From assembly GCA_030834165.1 (NCBI GenBank), contig JAURFU010000001.1:62001-126000 (forward strand): a DNA stretch of 64,000 bases. The letters run 5' to 3'. Below, one piece after another: positions 1-8,127 of this stretch. A model generated the notes under the pieces. That model searched no databases, had not been told where the DNA came from, and saw only the letters and a program-made list of their open reading frames with translations. The translations under genes were made by a program, and so were the position numbers. Numbering within the stretch: position 1 is the stretch's first letter; each line of letters begins with the position of its first letter. The stretch is from Verrucomicrobiota bacterium. Its GTDB lineage: Bacteria; Verrucomicrobiota; Verrucomicrobiia; Opitutales; UBA953.

Positions 1-384
1 CCTTCGACGCCTTGCATCTCGCTCCTCTACGGCCTGCAGCAGCGCCTCGTCGAAGTCGAAGCCGAAGGCCTCGAGAACCGCTACGCCCGCCACCTCCGCC
101 TCAATGAACGCATGCGCGCCTGGGGCCTCGCCAAGGGCTTCTCGCTCCTGCCCGACGTCAGGTTCGGCACCCGCGGCCTGAACTGCTTCAAGAACGACCG
201 TAACGCCGACCTCGAGCGCCTGAACAAGACCCTCAAGTCGCGCCACAAGCTCGTCATCGACGGCGGCTATGGCAAACTGAAGGGCAAGACCTTCCGCATC
301 TCGAACATGGGCGACGAGACCGACGCCACGATCACCGCCCTGATCGCCGCCCTGGACGACTCCTTCGCCGAGCAAGGAATGTAA
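1..384 (+). CDS. Class V aminotransferase, C-terminal part (cut by window edge)
   Basis: The reading frame is open from base 1 and ends in TAA at 382-384, giving the last 127 residues. The text resembles the C-terminal small domain of PLP-dependent class V aminotransferases of the alanine-glyoxylate, serine-pyruvate or archaeal-type phosphoserine aminotransferase group. It has an early PSTP segment, an 'LPD' strand, and near the end 'GYGKLKGKTFRI' followed by 'MGD', which in this family closes the active site. The PLP lysine lies upstream, outside the window. The substrate cannot be set from this part. A role in serine or glycine metabolism is family knowledge only. Confidence 0.8.
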   Translation, partial: PSTPCISLLYGLQQRLVEVEAEGLENRYARHLRLNERMRAWGLAKGFSLLPDVRFGTRGLNCFKNDRNADLERLNKTLKSRHKLVIDGGYGKLKGKTFRISNMGDETDATITALIAALDDSFAEQGM

Positions 385-403
385 CCGGTTTGACAAACGG
401 TTA
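382..403. repeat. Short inverted repeat at the aminotransferase stop
   Basis: TAACC and GTTT pair with AAAC and GGTTA around a GAC loop, with one bulged G. The stem starts in the stop codon and ends 12 bases before the topoisomerase start. It has no T tract, so it is not a clear terminator. It also contains TTGACA at 390-395, but no well spaced -10 box follows before the start codon. Confidence 0.4.
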
Positions 404-414
404 TCATCCTACGC

Positions 415-3153
415 ATGCGCAAGAAGTCATCCAAGCCCTCGTCCGAAGCCTCCGCTCCCGCCGGCTCCAAGACCCTCGTCATCGCCGAAAAGCCGTCCGT
501 CGCGGCCGACCTGGCGAAGGTGCTCAAGGTCCCCAAGGCCACCAGCGACTACTTCGAGAACGACCGCTGGGTGATCAGCTCTTCGATCGGCCACGTCGTC
601 CGCCTCAACGACCCGCAGGACCTCGACGAGAAGTTCAAACGATGGACGCTGAAGGACCTGCCGATCCTGCCCGACGACTTCGACGGCTCCGCCCGTCCGG
701 GCATCCTCAAGGTCGTCATCAGCGAACGTAACAACGGCGACCGTTTCAAACTGCTCAAGAAGCTCCTGGCCCGCGAAGACGTCGGCACCGTCGTCAACGC
801 CTGCGACGCGGGCCGCGAAGGCGAGCTGATCTTCCACTACATCTACCAGCTCGCCAAGTGCCGCCTGCCGGTCCGCCGCCTCTGGCTGGCCAGCATGACG
901 AACACGGCCATCGCCGACGCGTTCGAGCACCTGCTCCCGGAGTCGGCCAAGTCCGGCCTCCTCGGCTCCGCCATCTGCCGCTCGCAGGCCGACTGGCTGG
1001 TGGGCATGAACGGCAGCCGTTACGGCACGATCCGCATCGGCGGCGCCAAGCGCGACGTCTTCTCCGTCGGCCGCGTCCAGACCCCGACGCTCATGCTGCT
1101 CGTGAAGCGCGAGTTCGAGATCCGTAATTTCGTCCCGAAGACCTTCTGGAAGATCGAAGGCGACTTCGGCGTCACCCAGGGCGGCTACCGGGGCGCCGCG
1201 CAGGTCCCCGGCGTGACCGACCGCAAGGAAGCCGAACGCTTCTACGACGAAACCCAGGCCCGGCAGGTCGCGGAAGAGACGCTCAAGCTCGGCGTCGGCG
1301 TCGTCTCCGACGAACGCAAGCCGAAGAAGGAAAGCGCCCCGCGCCTCTTCGACCTCACCACCCTCCAGCGCGAAGGCAACCGCCGCTTCGGCTTCTCGGC
1401 CAAGACGACCCTCGGCGTCGCCCAGGCCCTTTACGAGAAGCACAAGGCTCTCACCTATCCGCGTACCGATTCGCAGTATCTCCCCGAGGACTACGTGGCC
1501 AACGCCAAGGCCGCCCTGCAGTCCCTGGAAGGCGCCCACCCCGCCGGCGTCTTCGCCAAGGAAGCCCTCCGTTCCGGCTGGGTCGACTCCGCCGGCCGTC
1601 GTGTCTTCGACAACAAGAAGGTCAGCGACCACTTCGCCATCGTGCCCACCGGCACGATCCCGCACGGACTGACCGACGTAGAACAGAAGGTCTACGACCT
1701 GGTGGTCCGACGCTTCGTCGGCGTGTTCTTCCCGATGGCCGAGTTCGAGGAGACCGTCCGCACCACGACCGTCGGTCCGCATCACTTCCGCACCACGGGC
1801 AAGGTCCTCGTCGTCGCCGGCTGGCGCGCGGTGTGGGGCCAGGAAGCGGAAGCCGAGGAAGACAAGGACAAGGAAGGCTCCGCGAGCCTCCCCGCCCTCG
1901 TGTCCGCCGATGGCTCTCCCGCCCAAGCCAAGGTCCGCGGCGTCGACGTCAAGGAAGACGCCACCAAGCCGCCGGCCCGCTACAACGAAGCCTCGCTCCT
2001 CGGCGCGATGGAAAACGCCGGCAAGCTCGTCGACGACGAGGCCCTCGCCGAAGCGATGAAGGAACGCGGCCTCGGCACGCCGGCCACCCGCGCCGCCACG
2101 ATCGAAGAGCTCCTCGCCAAGACCTACATCGAACGCCAGGGCAAGGAACTCGTGCCGATGGCCAAGGCCTTCCAGTTGCATCAGTTCCTCACCCAGAAGA
2201 GCAAGGGCATGGCCTTCCTCGTCGAGCCGCAGCTGACGGGCGAATGGGAATACAAGCTGAAGCAGATCGAGCATGGCGAACTGACGGCCGAAGCCTTCAT
2301 CCATGAGATCAAGGCCCAGGTCCGTGAGATGCTCGCCGGCGCGACCGACCCCGCCCCTTCCTCCGAACTCAGCCCCAAGGTGCTCTCTCCCACCGATGGT
2401 CAGCCGCTCCTCACCGACGGCGAAAAGTACTTCTCCCAGGACAAGGTAGGCTCCACCGATCGTCCGAAGATGACCATCTACGCGGAGATGAACGGGCACC
2501 GCATCACGCCCGCCGAAGTCGCCGAGCTCATCGAGAAGCGCCGCATCGGCCCCTTCTCCGATTTCCGCTCGATGAAGTCGGGCAAGAACTTCACCGGCTA
2601 CATCGACCTCGTCGACCCCGACACCATCAAGCCGCGCGGCGCCGAGGAGAAGCCTGCCGCCGCGCCCGCCGCCGAGGGCGAGGAAGCCGCGCCGGCCAAA
2701 CCCGCGCGCAAGACCAAGCCCAAGGCCCCGAGCGGCAAGCTCAAAGCCGTCCTCTATTTCCCGCCCCGCGAAGGCGCCGACGGCAACCCCGACGCCTTCG
2801 ACGCCGATTGGCCCGTCCTCGGTCCCTGCCCCGTCAGCGGCCTGCCCGTCCAGCACACCCCGACCGCGGGCTACCGCGTCTGTCCGCAGAAGGCGCTGGA
2901 AGCCGGCGCCAAGAAGACCTTCAGCCTCAACGCCGAGATGCTCAAATGCCCGCTGTCCCCGGACGACGTCCGACTGTTGCTGAACGAAGGCAAGACCGGG
3001 CTGAAGAAGTTCGTCTCCAACCGGACCAAGCGGGCGTTCGAAGCGTTCCTGGTCGCCGACAAGGCGAAGGGCTGGTGGTTCGAATTCCCCCCCCGCAAGC
3101 CGCGCGCGGCCAAGGGCGCCCCTGCCGAGAAGAAGGCCGACGAGCCGTTCTGA
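415..3153 (+). CDS. topB: DNA topoisomerase III-like, type IA
   Basis: This 912-residue type IA topoisomerase relaxes or decatenates DNA through a 5'-phosphotyrosine intermediate. The Toprim domain opens with 'IAEKPSVA' (residues 23-30) and carries the acidic motif DAGREGE at 131-137. The catalytic tyrosine is Y348 in 'TYPRTDSQYLP'. The 'ERGLGTPATRA' segment is typical of the TopB group. E. coli TopB is about 650 residues. The extra C-terminal part here holds repeats of the topoisomerase C-terminal type, a low-complexity A/P/K-rich linker (about 740-776) and a final domain with three CP pairs. The ATG at 415 is the only start before the Toprim motif. The stop forms a TGATCA palindrome with the stop of the convergent gene. 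Confidence 0.93.
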   Translation: MRKKSSKPSSEASAPAGSKTLVIAEKPSVAADLAKVLKVPKATSDYFENDRWVISSSIGHVVRLNDPQDLDEKFKRWTLKDLPILPDDFDGSARPGILKVVISERNNGDRFKLLKKLLAREDVGTVVNACDAGREGELIFHYIYQLAKCRLPVRRLWLASMTNTAIADAFEHLLPESAKSGLLGSAICRSQADWLVGMNGSRYGTIRIGGAKRDVFSVGRVQTPTLMLLVKREFEIRNFVPKTFWKIEGDFGVTQGGYRGAAQVPGVTDRKEAERFYDETQARQVAEETLKLGVGVVSDERKPKKESAPRLFDLTTLQREGNRRFGFSAKTTLGVAQALYEKHKALTYPRTDSQYLPEDYVANAKAALQSLEGAHPAGVFAKEALRSGWVDSAGRRVFDNKKVSDHFAIVPTGTIPHGLTDVEQKVYDLVVRRFVGVFFPMAEFEETVRTTTVGPHHFRTTGKVLVVAGWRAVWGQEAEAEEDKDKEGSASLPALVSADGSPAQAKVRGVDVKEDATKPPARYNEASLLGAMENAGKLVDDEALAEAMKERGLGTPATRAATIEELLAKTYIERQGKELVPMAKAFQLHQFLTQKSKGMAFLVEPQLTGEWEYKLKQIEHGELTAEAFIHEIKAQVREMLAGATDPAPSSELSPKVLSPTDGQPLLTDGEKYFSQDKVGSTDRPKMTIYAEMNGHRITPAEVAELIEKRRIGPFSDFRSMKSGKNFTGYIDLVDPDTIKPRGAEEKPAAAPAAEGEEAAPAKPARKTKPKAPSGKLKAVLYFPPREGADGNPDAFDADWPVLGPCPVSGLPVQHTPTAGYRVCPQKALEAGAKKTFSLNAEMLKCPLSPDDVRLLLNEGKTGLKKFVSNRTKRAFEAFLVADKAKGWWFEFPPRKPRAAKGAPAEKKADEPF

Positions 3154-3924
3154 TCAGCGCTCCCAGTCCTGGCGTGGTATCCTGAGCTCCGGCCGGATGC
3201 GGAGCACCTCTTCCATCACCCGCAGGCGCTGAAGGTCGTCGGGGAAGCCGTCCTCCTTGGGCAGCATCCGCGTCGTCCAATACTGACGGAACCAGCGGTA
3301 GGCCTCCTCGCGCCGGCCGTCCTCCCAGATCGTCTGCGCGCAGATGCGGGCGGCGTACCATGGGGCGTCCGGCGCCTCCGCGGCCTCCCGGTAGTAACGC
3401 GAGGAGAGACCATGGTCCTTCAGCTTGATCTCGGCGAGCTGCGCCGCGCACAGCACGAGCGGCGTGGTGGTCTTGGCGTGCTTGCGACCTTCCTCGAGGA
3501 TTTCGATGCCGCGCCGCGCATAGGATTGGAACAGGCGCTCCTGGGTCTCGGCCGGCACCCGGGCGTAACCGCCCCGCCGGCGGATCTCCCAATGGGCCAG
3601 GTCGAAGCCGACCGCATAGCCGGCGTTCTCCCAGAAATATCGGGAGTGCGGATCCAAGGCGCACGCGGCGCGCATGAGCGCCTCGCAGCCGGCCCGGTCA
3701 CGCCGTTCCCACAGGACATAGCTGCGTATCCAAGTGAGGTCGGCCACGACGGTGCGCAGGCCGCCCAGGATGCCGAGCAGCACGCCCTGCCCCAAGGTAG
3801 GCTCCAGTTCCTTGCGACCGATCTCCGGGATGTGCGGACGGACGCCACGCCAGGCGAATTCCGCCGAAGTCCCGGCGGCGAACAGCGCGAAGACCGCGCA
3901 GAGCCAAGGCGCGAGACGCCGCAT
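3154..3924 (-). CDS. Exported or membrane-anchored TPR-like protein of unknown function
   Basis: A 256-residue protein with a hydrophobic N-terminus (first 20 residues), which could be a signal peptide or membrane anchor. The rest is helical, with aromatic and alanine patterns that resemble degenerate tetratricopeptide repeats, for example 'ALDPHSRYFWENAGY' near residue 90. I do not recognise a named family. Its ATG overlaps the stop of the ABC permease gene by one base (TGATG), so it is the last gene of the unit with the acylphosphatase, ATPase and permease. Translational coupling suggests it works with that ABC exporter, perhaps as a periplasmic partner. That role is inferred from context alone. 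Confidence 0.7.
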   Translation of the reverse strand: MRRLAPWLCAVFALFAAGTSAEFAWRGVRPHIPEIGRKELEPTLGQGVLLGILGGLRTVVADLTWIRSYVLWERRDRAGCEALMRAACALDPHSRYFWENAGYAVGFDLAHWEIRRRGGYARVPAETQERLFQSYARRGIEILEEGRKHAKTTTPLVLCAAQLAEIKLKDHGLSSRYYREAAEAPDAPWYAARICAQTIWEDGRREEAYRWFRQYWTTRMLPKEDGFPDDLQRLRVMEEVLRIRPELRIPRQDWER

Positions 3925-4757
3925 CAGATCTCCCTCCGCCTGAACAGCAACGTCCCGAGGAACACGTAGGCGACCACGTAGGCGACACCGGCGAGGACCA
4001 CGGACAAGACCGCCCCCGCTTCGACGCCCCCTGCGCTGAGGACGAGCGCGTCGCCGATGTTGAACTGCTGGAGATTCGGCAGGAGGCGGCTCGTCAGCCA
4101 GAGGACGGCCTCATAGGCCGGGGACTCGCTGGGCTTGAGCACCGCGTCCTGGGCGATCCACTGGAGCTGTCCGGCCACGACGGCCAAGGCGCCGACGACG
4201 ACCGCGTAGAGGAAGGTCCGGGCCAGGGCCGAGATGGCGAGGACGATCGCGGCGACGACCCCGAGGCGCAGCCACTGCAGGAGCGCGAACTGCGCCAGGC
4301 CGCCCGCGCTGAAGGTGGCCGGCACCTTGCCCGTCTGCTCCGCGAGGAGCATCAGCTCCTGCTCACGGGCCCAGAGGACGAGGCCGAGCAGGCCGGACAG
4401 CACGGCGACGAAGACGCCCAGCACGGCCCAGGCGCCGGCGAACTTGCCGAGCAGGAACTCACCGCGGCCGAGGGGCTTGGCCAGCAAGGTCAGGGCCGTC
4501 TTATTGTCCATCTCGCTGAAGAACAGCTGCGCGGTCATCACCACGGCGAGCACCGAGCCGAAGAGGAACATCCCGCCGAAGCCGAAATCCGCGATGAACT
4601 TCAGCTCGCCATGCCCGAAATCGAGGACCCGGAAGGAGACGGACGAAAGGGCCATCGCCGCGCCGAGCACGAGCAGGAAGGCGAAGAAACGCTGACGGAC
4701 GGCCTCGAGGAAGGTGACCCGGGAAATCCAAGAGATGCGCTGGAGGGAGGCTTGCAT
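3924..4757 (-). CDS. ABC-2 type transporter permease
   Basis: This 277-residue integral membrane protein has about six hydrophobic segments. It starts with a short cytoplasmic helix and has the 'FFSEMDNKTALTLLAKP' loop after the second membrane segment, a pattern common in ABC-2 permeases of the NosY and CcmB-like groups. It lies six bases downstream of the matching ATPase on the same strand and overlaps the TPR-like gene by one base. The pair should form an exporter or membrane-remodelling complex. The substrate is unknown; no NosD, NosZ or Gld neighbours are present to indicate copper insertion or gliding. Confidence 0.85.
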   Translation of the reverse strand: MQASLQRISWISRVTFLEAVRQRFFAFLLVLGAAMALSSVSFRVLDFGHGELKFIADFGFGGMFLFGSVLAVVMTAQLFFSEMDNKTALTLLAKPLGRGEFLLGKFAGAWAVLGVFVAVLSGLLGLVLWAREQELMLLAEQTGKVPATFSAGGLAQFALLQWLRLGVVAAIVLAISALARTFLYAVVVGALAVVAGQLQWIAQDAVLKPSESPAYEAVLWLTSRLLPNLQQFNIGDALVLSAGGVEAGAVLSVVLAGVAYVVAYVFLGTLLFRRREI

Positions 4758-4763
4758 GGCGGT

Positions 4764-5615
4764 TCAGGCGTCGCGGCTGCCGGTGACGAGCTCGCGGAAG
4801 AGATCCTCCAAGGAGCGCCGCGGATGGGTGACGGAGGTGACCTTCGCGCCGTGGGCGGCCAGGGCCGCCTCGGCCGCCTCACGGGCGGCGGGGGTCATCG
4901 CTTCGACGGTGAGCACATGCCGGTCGCGACGGGAAAGCACGTCTTCGACGCGGCCTTCGAGCACGAGCTTTCCTCGGTCCATGATGGCGACGCGGTCGCA
5001 GACTTGTTCGACCTGGCCGAGCAGGTGCGAGCAGAGGACGACCGTCTTCCCCTTCGCCCGCATCGCGTGGATCATGCGCCCGATGGCGGACGCACCGACG
5101 GGATCGACGCCGGCGGTCGGTTCGTCGAGGATGACGAGCTCGGGGTCGTGGACGACGGCCTGGGCGAAGCCGATGCGCTGGAGCATCCCCTTCGAATAGG
5201 TGCCGACCGCCCGGTCGGCCGCCTCCGTCATCGCCGCCAAGGCGAGGGCGTCGTCGACGGCCGCCGCGACGTCGGCGGAGGCCACGCCGCTGAGCCGGGC
5301 GCAGTAACGGACGAGTTCGCGGCCGGTCAGGAACTTATGGAAATAAGGCGCCTCCGGCAGGAACCCGGTGCGGCGCCGCGCTTCCGGCGTGGCCGAAGGA
5401 CAACCGAGGATCGAGACTTCGCCCGCGGTCGCGGAGACGAGCCCGAGGACGATCTTCAGCGTGGTGCTCTTGCCGCAGCCGTTCGGTCCGAGCAATCCGT
5501 AGACCTGACCGCGCGGAATCTCGAGCGAGACGTCGTCGACGGCGCGCAGCTTGAGCCCGCGCAGGCCGACCCGGAAATCCTTCGTCAGATGGCGGACCGA
5601 GATGGCGGAGCTCAT
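4764..5615 (-). CDS. ABC transporter ATP-binding protein
   Basis: A 283-residue ATPase of the ABC-2 exporter type. Walker A is GPNGCGKST at about residues 43-51. The signature is the variant 'YSKGM' in place of LSGGQ, common in the CcmA/NosF-like group. Walker B is 'LVILDEPTAGVD'. A C-terminal extension of about 65 residues follows the nucleotide-binding core. The start overlaps the acylphosphatase stop by four bases (ATGA), and the permease gene follows after six bases, so the genes are read together. Confidence 0.93.
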   Translation of the reverse strand: MSSAISVRHLTKDFRVGLRGLKLRAVDDVSLEIPRGQVYGLLGPNGCGKSTTLKIVLGLVSATAGEVSILGCPSATPEARRRTGFLPEAPYFHKFLTGRELVRYCARLSGVASADVAAAVDDALALAAMTEAADRAVGTYSKGMLQRIGFAQAVVHDPELVILDEPTAGVDPVGASAIGRMIHAMRAKGKTVVLCSHLLGQVEQVCDRVAIMDRGKLVLEGRVEDVLSRRDRHVLTVEAMTPAAREAAEAALAAHGAKVTSVTHPRRSLEDLFRELVTGSRDA

Positions 5616-5893
5616 CGGCGGATGGAGAAATCGTTGCAGGTGCGGAGGCCGGCGAAGGTCTTGATCTCCTCCCCGCGGATATGGCCGTCAAGGGACTTGG
5701 CGATCTGGTCGGTAAACGCCTCCACCTCGGCTTCGGCGCCTTCAGCATGCAGATAGACCCGGCCATCCGCCAGGTTCCGGACATAGCCGGTCACATCATA
5801 ACCTCGTGCCAAGCCAAGGACTTGGGCCCGAAATCCGACCCCTTGGACATGCCCGACATACCAGACATCGCGATGGGAGACATGGGTTGACAT
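5612..5893 (-). CDS. acyP: Acylphosphatase
   Basis: This 93-residue cytosolic enzyme hydrolyses the carboxyl-phosphate bond of acyl phosphates. It carries the family signature 'GHVQGVGFR', whose arginine binds phosphate, and 'GYVRNLADGRV', with the catalytic asparagine. Length is normal for the family. It leads the minus-strand unit with the ABC ATPase, which it overlaps by ATGA, although a functional link is not obvious. It is divergent from tatA with a gap of 58 bases. Confidence 0.95.
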   Translation of the reverse strand: MSTHVSHRDVWYVGHVQGVGFRAQVLGLARGYDVTGYVRNLADGRVYLHAEGAEAEVEAFTDQIAKSLDGHIRGEEIKTFAGLRTCNDFSIRR

Positions 5894-5917
5894 AGCCTTA
5901 ACTTCGGGAAATATTTA
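5887..5917 (+). promoter_or_regulatory. Candidate sigma-70 promoter for tatA
   Basis: TTGACA at 5887-5892 is followed after 19 bases by TATTTA (5912-5917), in an AT-rich patch unusual for this window. The -35 box overlaps the start of the divergent acylphosphatase gene. Spacing is longer than ideal, so the -10 assignment is weak. Confidence 0.3.
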
Positions 5918-5951
5918 ACTCTCCCTTATTCACAGCAACCGCAATCTGAAC

Positions 5952-6248
5952 ATGAACCTCCCCCTCGCCGTATTTGACGGACCCGTTATTTGGGTCGTAC
6001 TTTTCGTCGTCCTCCTTCTGTTCGGAGGCTCCAAACTGCCTGAGCTCGCCCGCGGACTCGGCAAAGCCAAGCGCGAATTCAAGAAGGCCTCCGATGAGGT
6101 TGAAGATGAAGTACGAAACGCCGTCGAAGAAGATGAGCGTCGCAAGTTCCGCCAGAAGCAGATCGAGGAGGAAGAACGCGCCGCGGTCCGCGCCAAGATC
6201 GAAGCCGAGGAACGCGCCAAGCGGGCGCAAGACGGCAGCCAGAACTGA
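5952..6248 (+). CDS. tatA: Twin-arginine translocase subunit TatA/TatE
   Basis: This 98-residue protein has one N-terminal membrane helix (about residues 11-25), the 'LLLFGGSKLPELARGLGKA' hinge and amphipathic helix that define TatA, and a long charged Glu/Lys/Arg-rich tail. TatA forms the pore for export of folded proteins. The FG pair at the hinge is intact. No tatB or tatC is next to it, so the rest of the system must lie elsewhere. A rho-independent terminator follows directly, so it is transcribed alone. There is no visible Shine-Dalgarno sequence upstream. Confidence 0.93.
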   Translation: MNLPLAVFDGPVIWVVLFVVLLLFGGSKLPELARGLGKAKREFKKASDEVEDEVRNAVEEDERRKFRQKQIEEEERAAVRAKIEAEERAKRAQDGSQN

Positions 6249-6256
6249 GAACCGAG

Positions 6257-6278
6257 GGGGCCGCCAAGGCCCCTTTTT
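6257..6278 (+). terminator. Rho-independent terminator after tatA
   Basis: GGGGCC at 6257-6262 pairs with GGCCCC at 6268-6273, with a five-base loop and a TTTTT tract at 6274-6278. It lies eight bases before the riboflavin synthase start, so ribE probably relies on readthrough or a promoter overlapping this region. Confidence 0.8.
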
Positions 6279-6286
6279 ATTGCCAG

Positions 6287-6877
6287 ATGTTCACCGGGCT
6301 CGTCCAAGGCGCCGCCACCGTCGTCTCCCTTACGCCTCGCGAAGCCGACGGCGCGCGCCTCACCCTTTCCCATCCGCTCCTAGCCTCGGCCCGGGCCGGC
6401 GACAGCATCGCGACCAACGGATGCTGCCTTACCGTCGTCGATCCGCGCGAAGAGACGGCCAGCTTCGACCTGCTGGCCGAGACCCTGCGCCTGACGAACC
6501 TCGGCGAACTCGCCGCGGGCAGCATCGCCAACATCGAGCCCAGCCTCCTGCCGACCGACCGCATGGGCGGCCACTTCGTCACCGGCCATGTCGATTGCGT
6601 CGGCACGATCGCCTTCCTCGGACAGGAAGGCGCCGATTGGCGCCTCGACATCGCGGCCCCTGAATCCGTGCTGCGTCACGTGGTCCGCAAAGGCTGCGTG
6701 GCCGTCGACGGCATGTCACTGACCGTCGCCGACCTGATTCCGGGCGGCTTCCGCATCTGGCTCATCCCGCACACCCTGGAAGTCACCAACCTCTCCCGCC
6801 GCAAGACCGGCGACCGCGTGAACCTCGAGTCAGACCTTCTCGCCAAATACGCGGAGAAGCTTCTCGGCAAGGCCTGA
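6287..6877 (+). CDS. ribE: Riboflavin synthase, alpha subunit
   Basis: This 196-residue enzyme dismutates two molecules of 6,7-dimethyl-8-ribityllumazine into riboflavin and a pyrimidinedione. It shows the typical start 'MFTGLVQG' and two tandem lumazine-binding repeats; the second begins near 'GGHFVTGHVD' at about residue 90. Length is normal. No other rib genes are adjacent. Its TGA lies three bases from the stop of the convergent acyltransferase gene. Confidence 0.95.
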   Translation: MFTGLVQGAATVVSLTPREADGARLTLSHPLLASARAGDSIATNGCCLTVVDPREETASFDLLAETLRLTNLGELAAGSIANIEPSLLPTDRMGGHFVTGHVDCVGTIAFLGQEGADWRLDIAAPESVLRHVVRKGCVAVDGMSLTVADLIPGGFRIWLIPHTLEVTNLSRRKTGDRVNLESDLLAKYAEKLLGKA

Positions 6878-6880
6878 GCC

Positions 6881-7555
6881 TCAGACGGCGTCGCCGGAGA
6901 GTTCGCGCAGCCGGGACTGCAGACGCGCGGACACCGACTCGTCGCTTTCGCCTTCCGCGGGCATGGCTTCGCGGACCAGGGTGAGCTCCACGCGCGAGAA
7001 AGGCATCGGGAGGGCGAACCGATCCCAGCTCCCGAGCCGGTAGCAGGAAGCGTATCGGATGCCAAGCAGCAGGAAGGGGCGACGCGTGAGACGCGAGAGC
7101 GAGACCGCCCCCGGCTTGAAGACCAAGGCCGGCCCCTTGGGACCGTCGGGCGTGATGCCCGCATGCAATCCGTCCCGCATGGCCCGGGTGAGCGCGATCA
7201 AGGCCGCGGCGCCGCGGCGATTCGACGATCCACGGACGGCGGTGATACCCATCAGCTTGAAGAAGGCGACCAGCCAGGCGCCGTCCTTGCTGGTGCTGAT
7301 CAAGGCCGACACCTTGCGGCCGAAACACTTCTGGGCGATGAGCGGAGCCAGGAACAGCTTGTCATGCCAGAGCAACAGCACGGAGGGGCCTTCGGAGTCA
7401 TCGTGACGGCCGGCATCGCCCCGCAAACGTAACGTCGCCAGCCACAGCCGCAGGACGAGCGCGAACGGCGCCACCCAGATCCAATGATACCACGGCACCA
7501 CGAACGGGGCGTCAGGGGAATCTGGACGGTTCTCAGGCACGCCCTTCTCTCTCAC
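6881..7555 (-). CDS. DUF374-type lysophospholipid acyltransferase family protein
   Basis: A 224-residue protein with an N-terminal hydrophobic stretch and the DUF374/LPLAT pattern: 'SKDGAWLVAFF', then 'RGSSNRRGA', then 'ITPDGPKGP' followed by 'KPGAVSLS'. Members of this family are thought to acylate lipid A precursors or phospholipids at the inner membrane. The start appears to be GTG at 7553-7555, since no in-frame ATG precedes the conserved part. It lies 23 bases downstream of the NUDIX gene on the same strand and is probably the last gene of the unit from mazG. Confidence 0.82.
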   Translation of the reverse strand: MREKGVPENRPDSPDAPFVVPWYHWIWVAPFALVLRLWLATLRLRGDAGRHDDSEGPSVLLLWHDKLFLAPLIAQKCFGRKVSALISTSKDGAWLVAFFKLMGITAVRGSSNRRGAAALIALTRAMRDGLHAGITPDGPKGPALVFKPGAVSLSRLTRRPFLLLGIRYASCYRLGSWDRFALPMPFSRVELTLVREAMPAEGESDESVSARLQSRLRELSGDAV

Positions 7556-7578
7556 CCCCCGACGGACATTTCAACCCA

Positions 7579-8127
7579 TTACGCCGACAGGCCCAAAGCC
7601 TTACGCACGGCGGCCCGGCGCAGCAGATGACAAAGCGGCGTCGAGAAGGCATCCGGAGCAGCGGCCGCCCAGGCAGCCGTCTCGGCCGGGGAACGCCAAA
7701 GCACCGAATCGACCTCGAACGGAGCGATGGTGACGGCGAAGTCCCCCCGCAGCAGGTAGCTGCGGACGAACTCGTGCCCCAGCTCGGCATGACACGGTGC
7801 GTAATCTATTTCCCTCAGGGCTTCGGCCGGCACCGAGATTCCGAGTTCCTCACGGAGTTCACGGACCGCGGCGGTGAGGTAATCCTCGCCCGAATCAACA
7901 TGACCGGCGCAGGAGGTGCTCAACAGGCCGGGACAGTTGTCCTTGGCATAGGAACGCCGTTGCAGGCAGAGCCGGCCGTCGGAGCGCAGCCAGAAGACAT
8001 GGATCGCGCGGTGCCGGAGGGAGCGGCGGTGGATCTCGCGGCGGAACTCCCGGCCGATGACGCGGTCATGCTCATCGACGATGTCGAAGATCTCATCCGG
8101 AGACTGGCCGACTTCGCGGAGGCTCAT
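7579..8127 (-). CDS. NUDIX hydrolase, YfcD-like
   Basis: From the chosen start the protein has 182 residues. The NUDIX box is complete: 'GHVDSGEDYLTAAVRELREE' followed by LGI. The N-terminal 'FDIVDEHDRVIG' and the 'RAIHVFWL' strand match the YfcD/Idi-like branch. NUDIX enzymes hydrolyse nucleoside diphosphate-linked compounds; the substrate is unknown. I place the start at the ATG at 8125-8127 because it gives an ATGA overlap with the upstream peptidase gene; a longer frame could begin at 8154. The cysteine and active residues of isopentenyl diphosphate isomerase were not clearly seen. Confidence 0.88.
   Translation of the reverse strand: MSLREVGQSPDEIFDIVDEHDRVIGREFRREIHRRSLRHRAIHVFWLRSDGRLCLQRRSYAKDNCPGLLSTSCAGHVDSGEDYLTAAVRELREELGISVPAEALREIDYAPCHAELGHEFVRSYLLRGDFAVTIAPFEVDSVLWRSPAETAAWAAAAPDAFSTPLCHLLRRAAVRKALGLSA

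Noticed and set aside
427-2856. 809-residue open frame on the minus strand inside topB
   Set aside because: It is a shadow of the GC-rich topB gene; its translation is Gly/Asp/Leu-rich and lacks any domain, while topB on the plus strand has all motifs.
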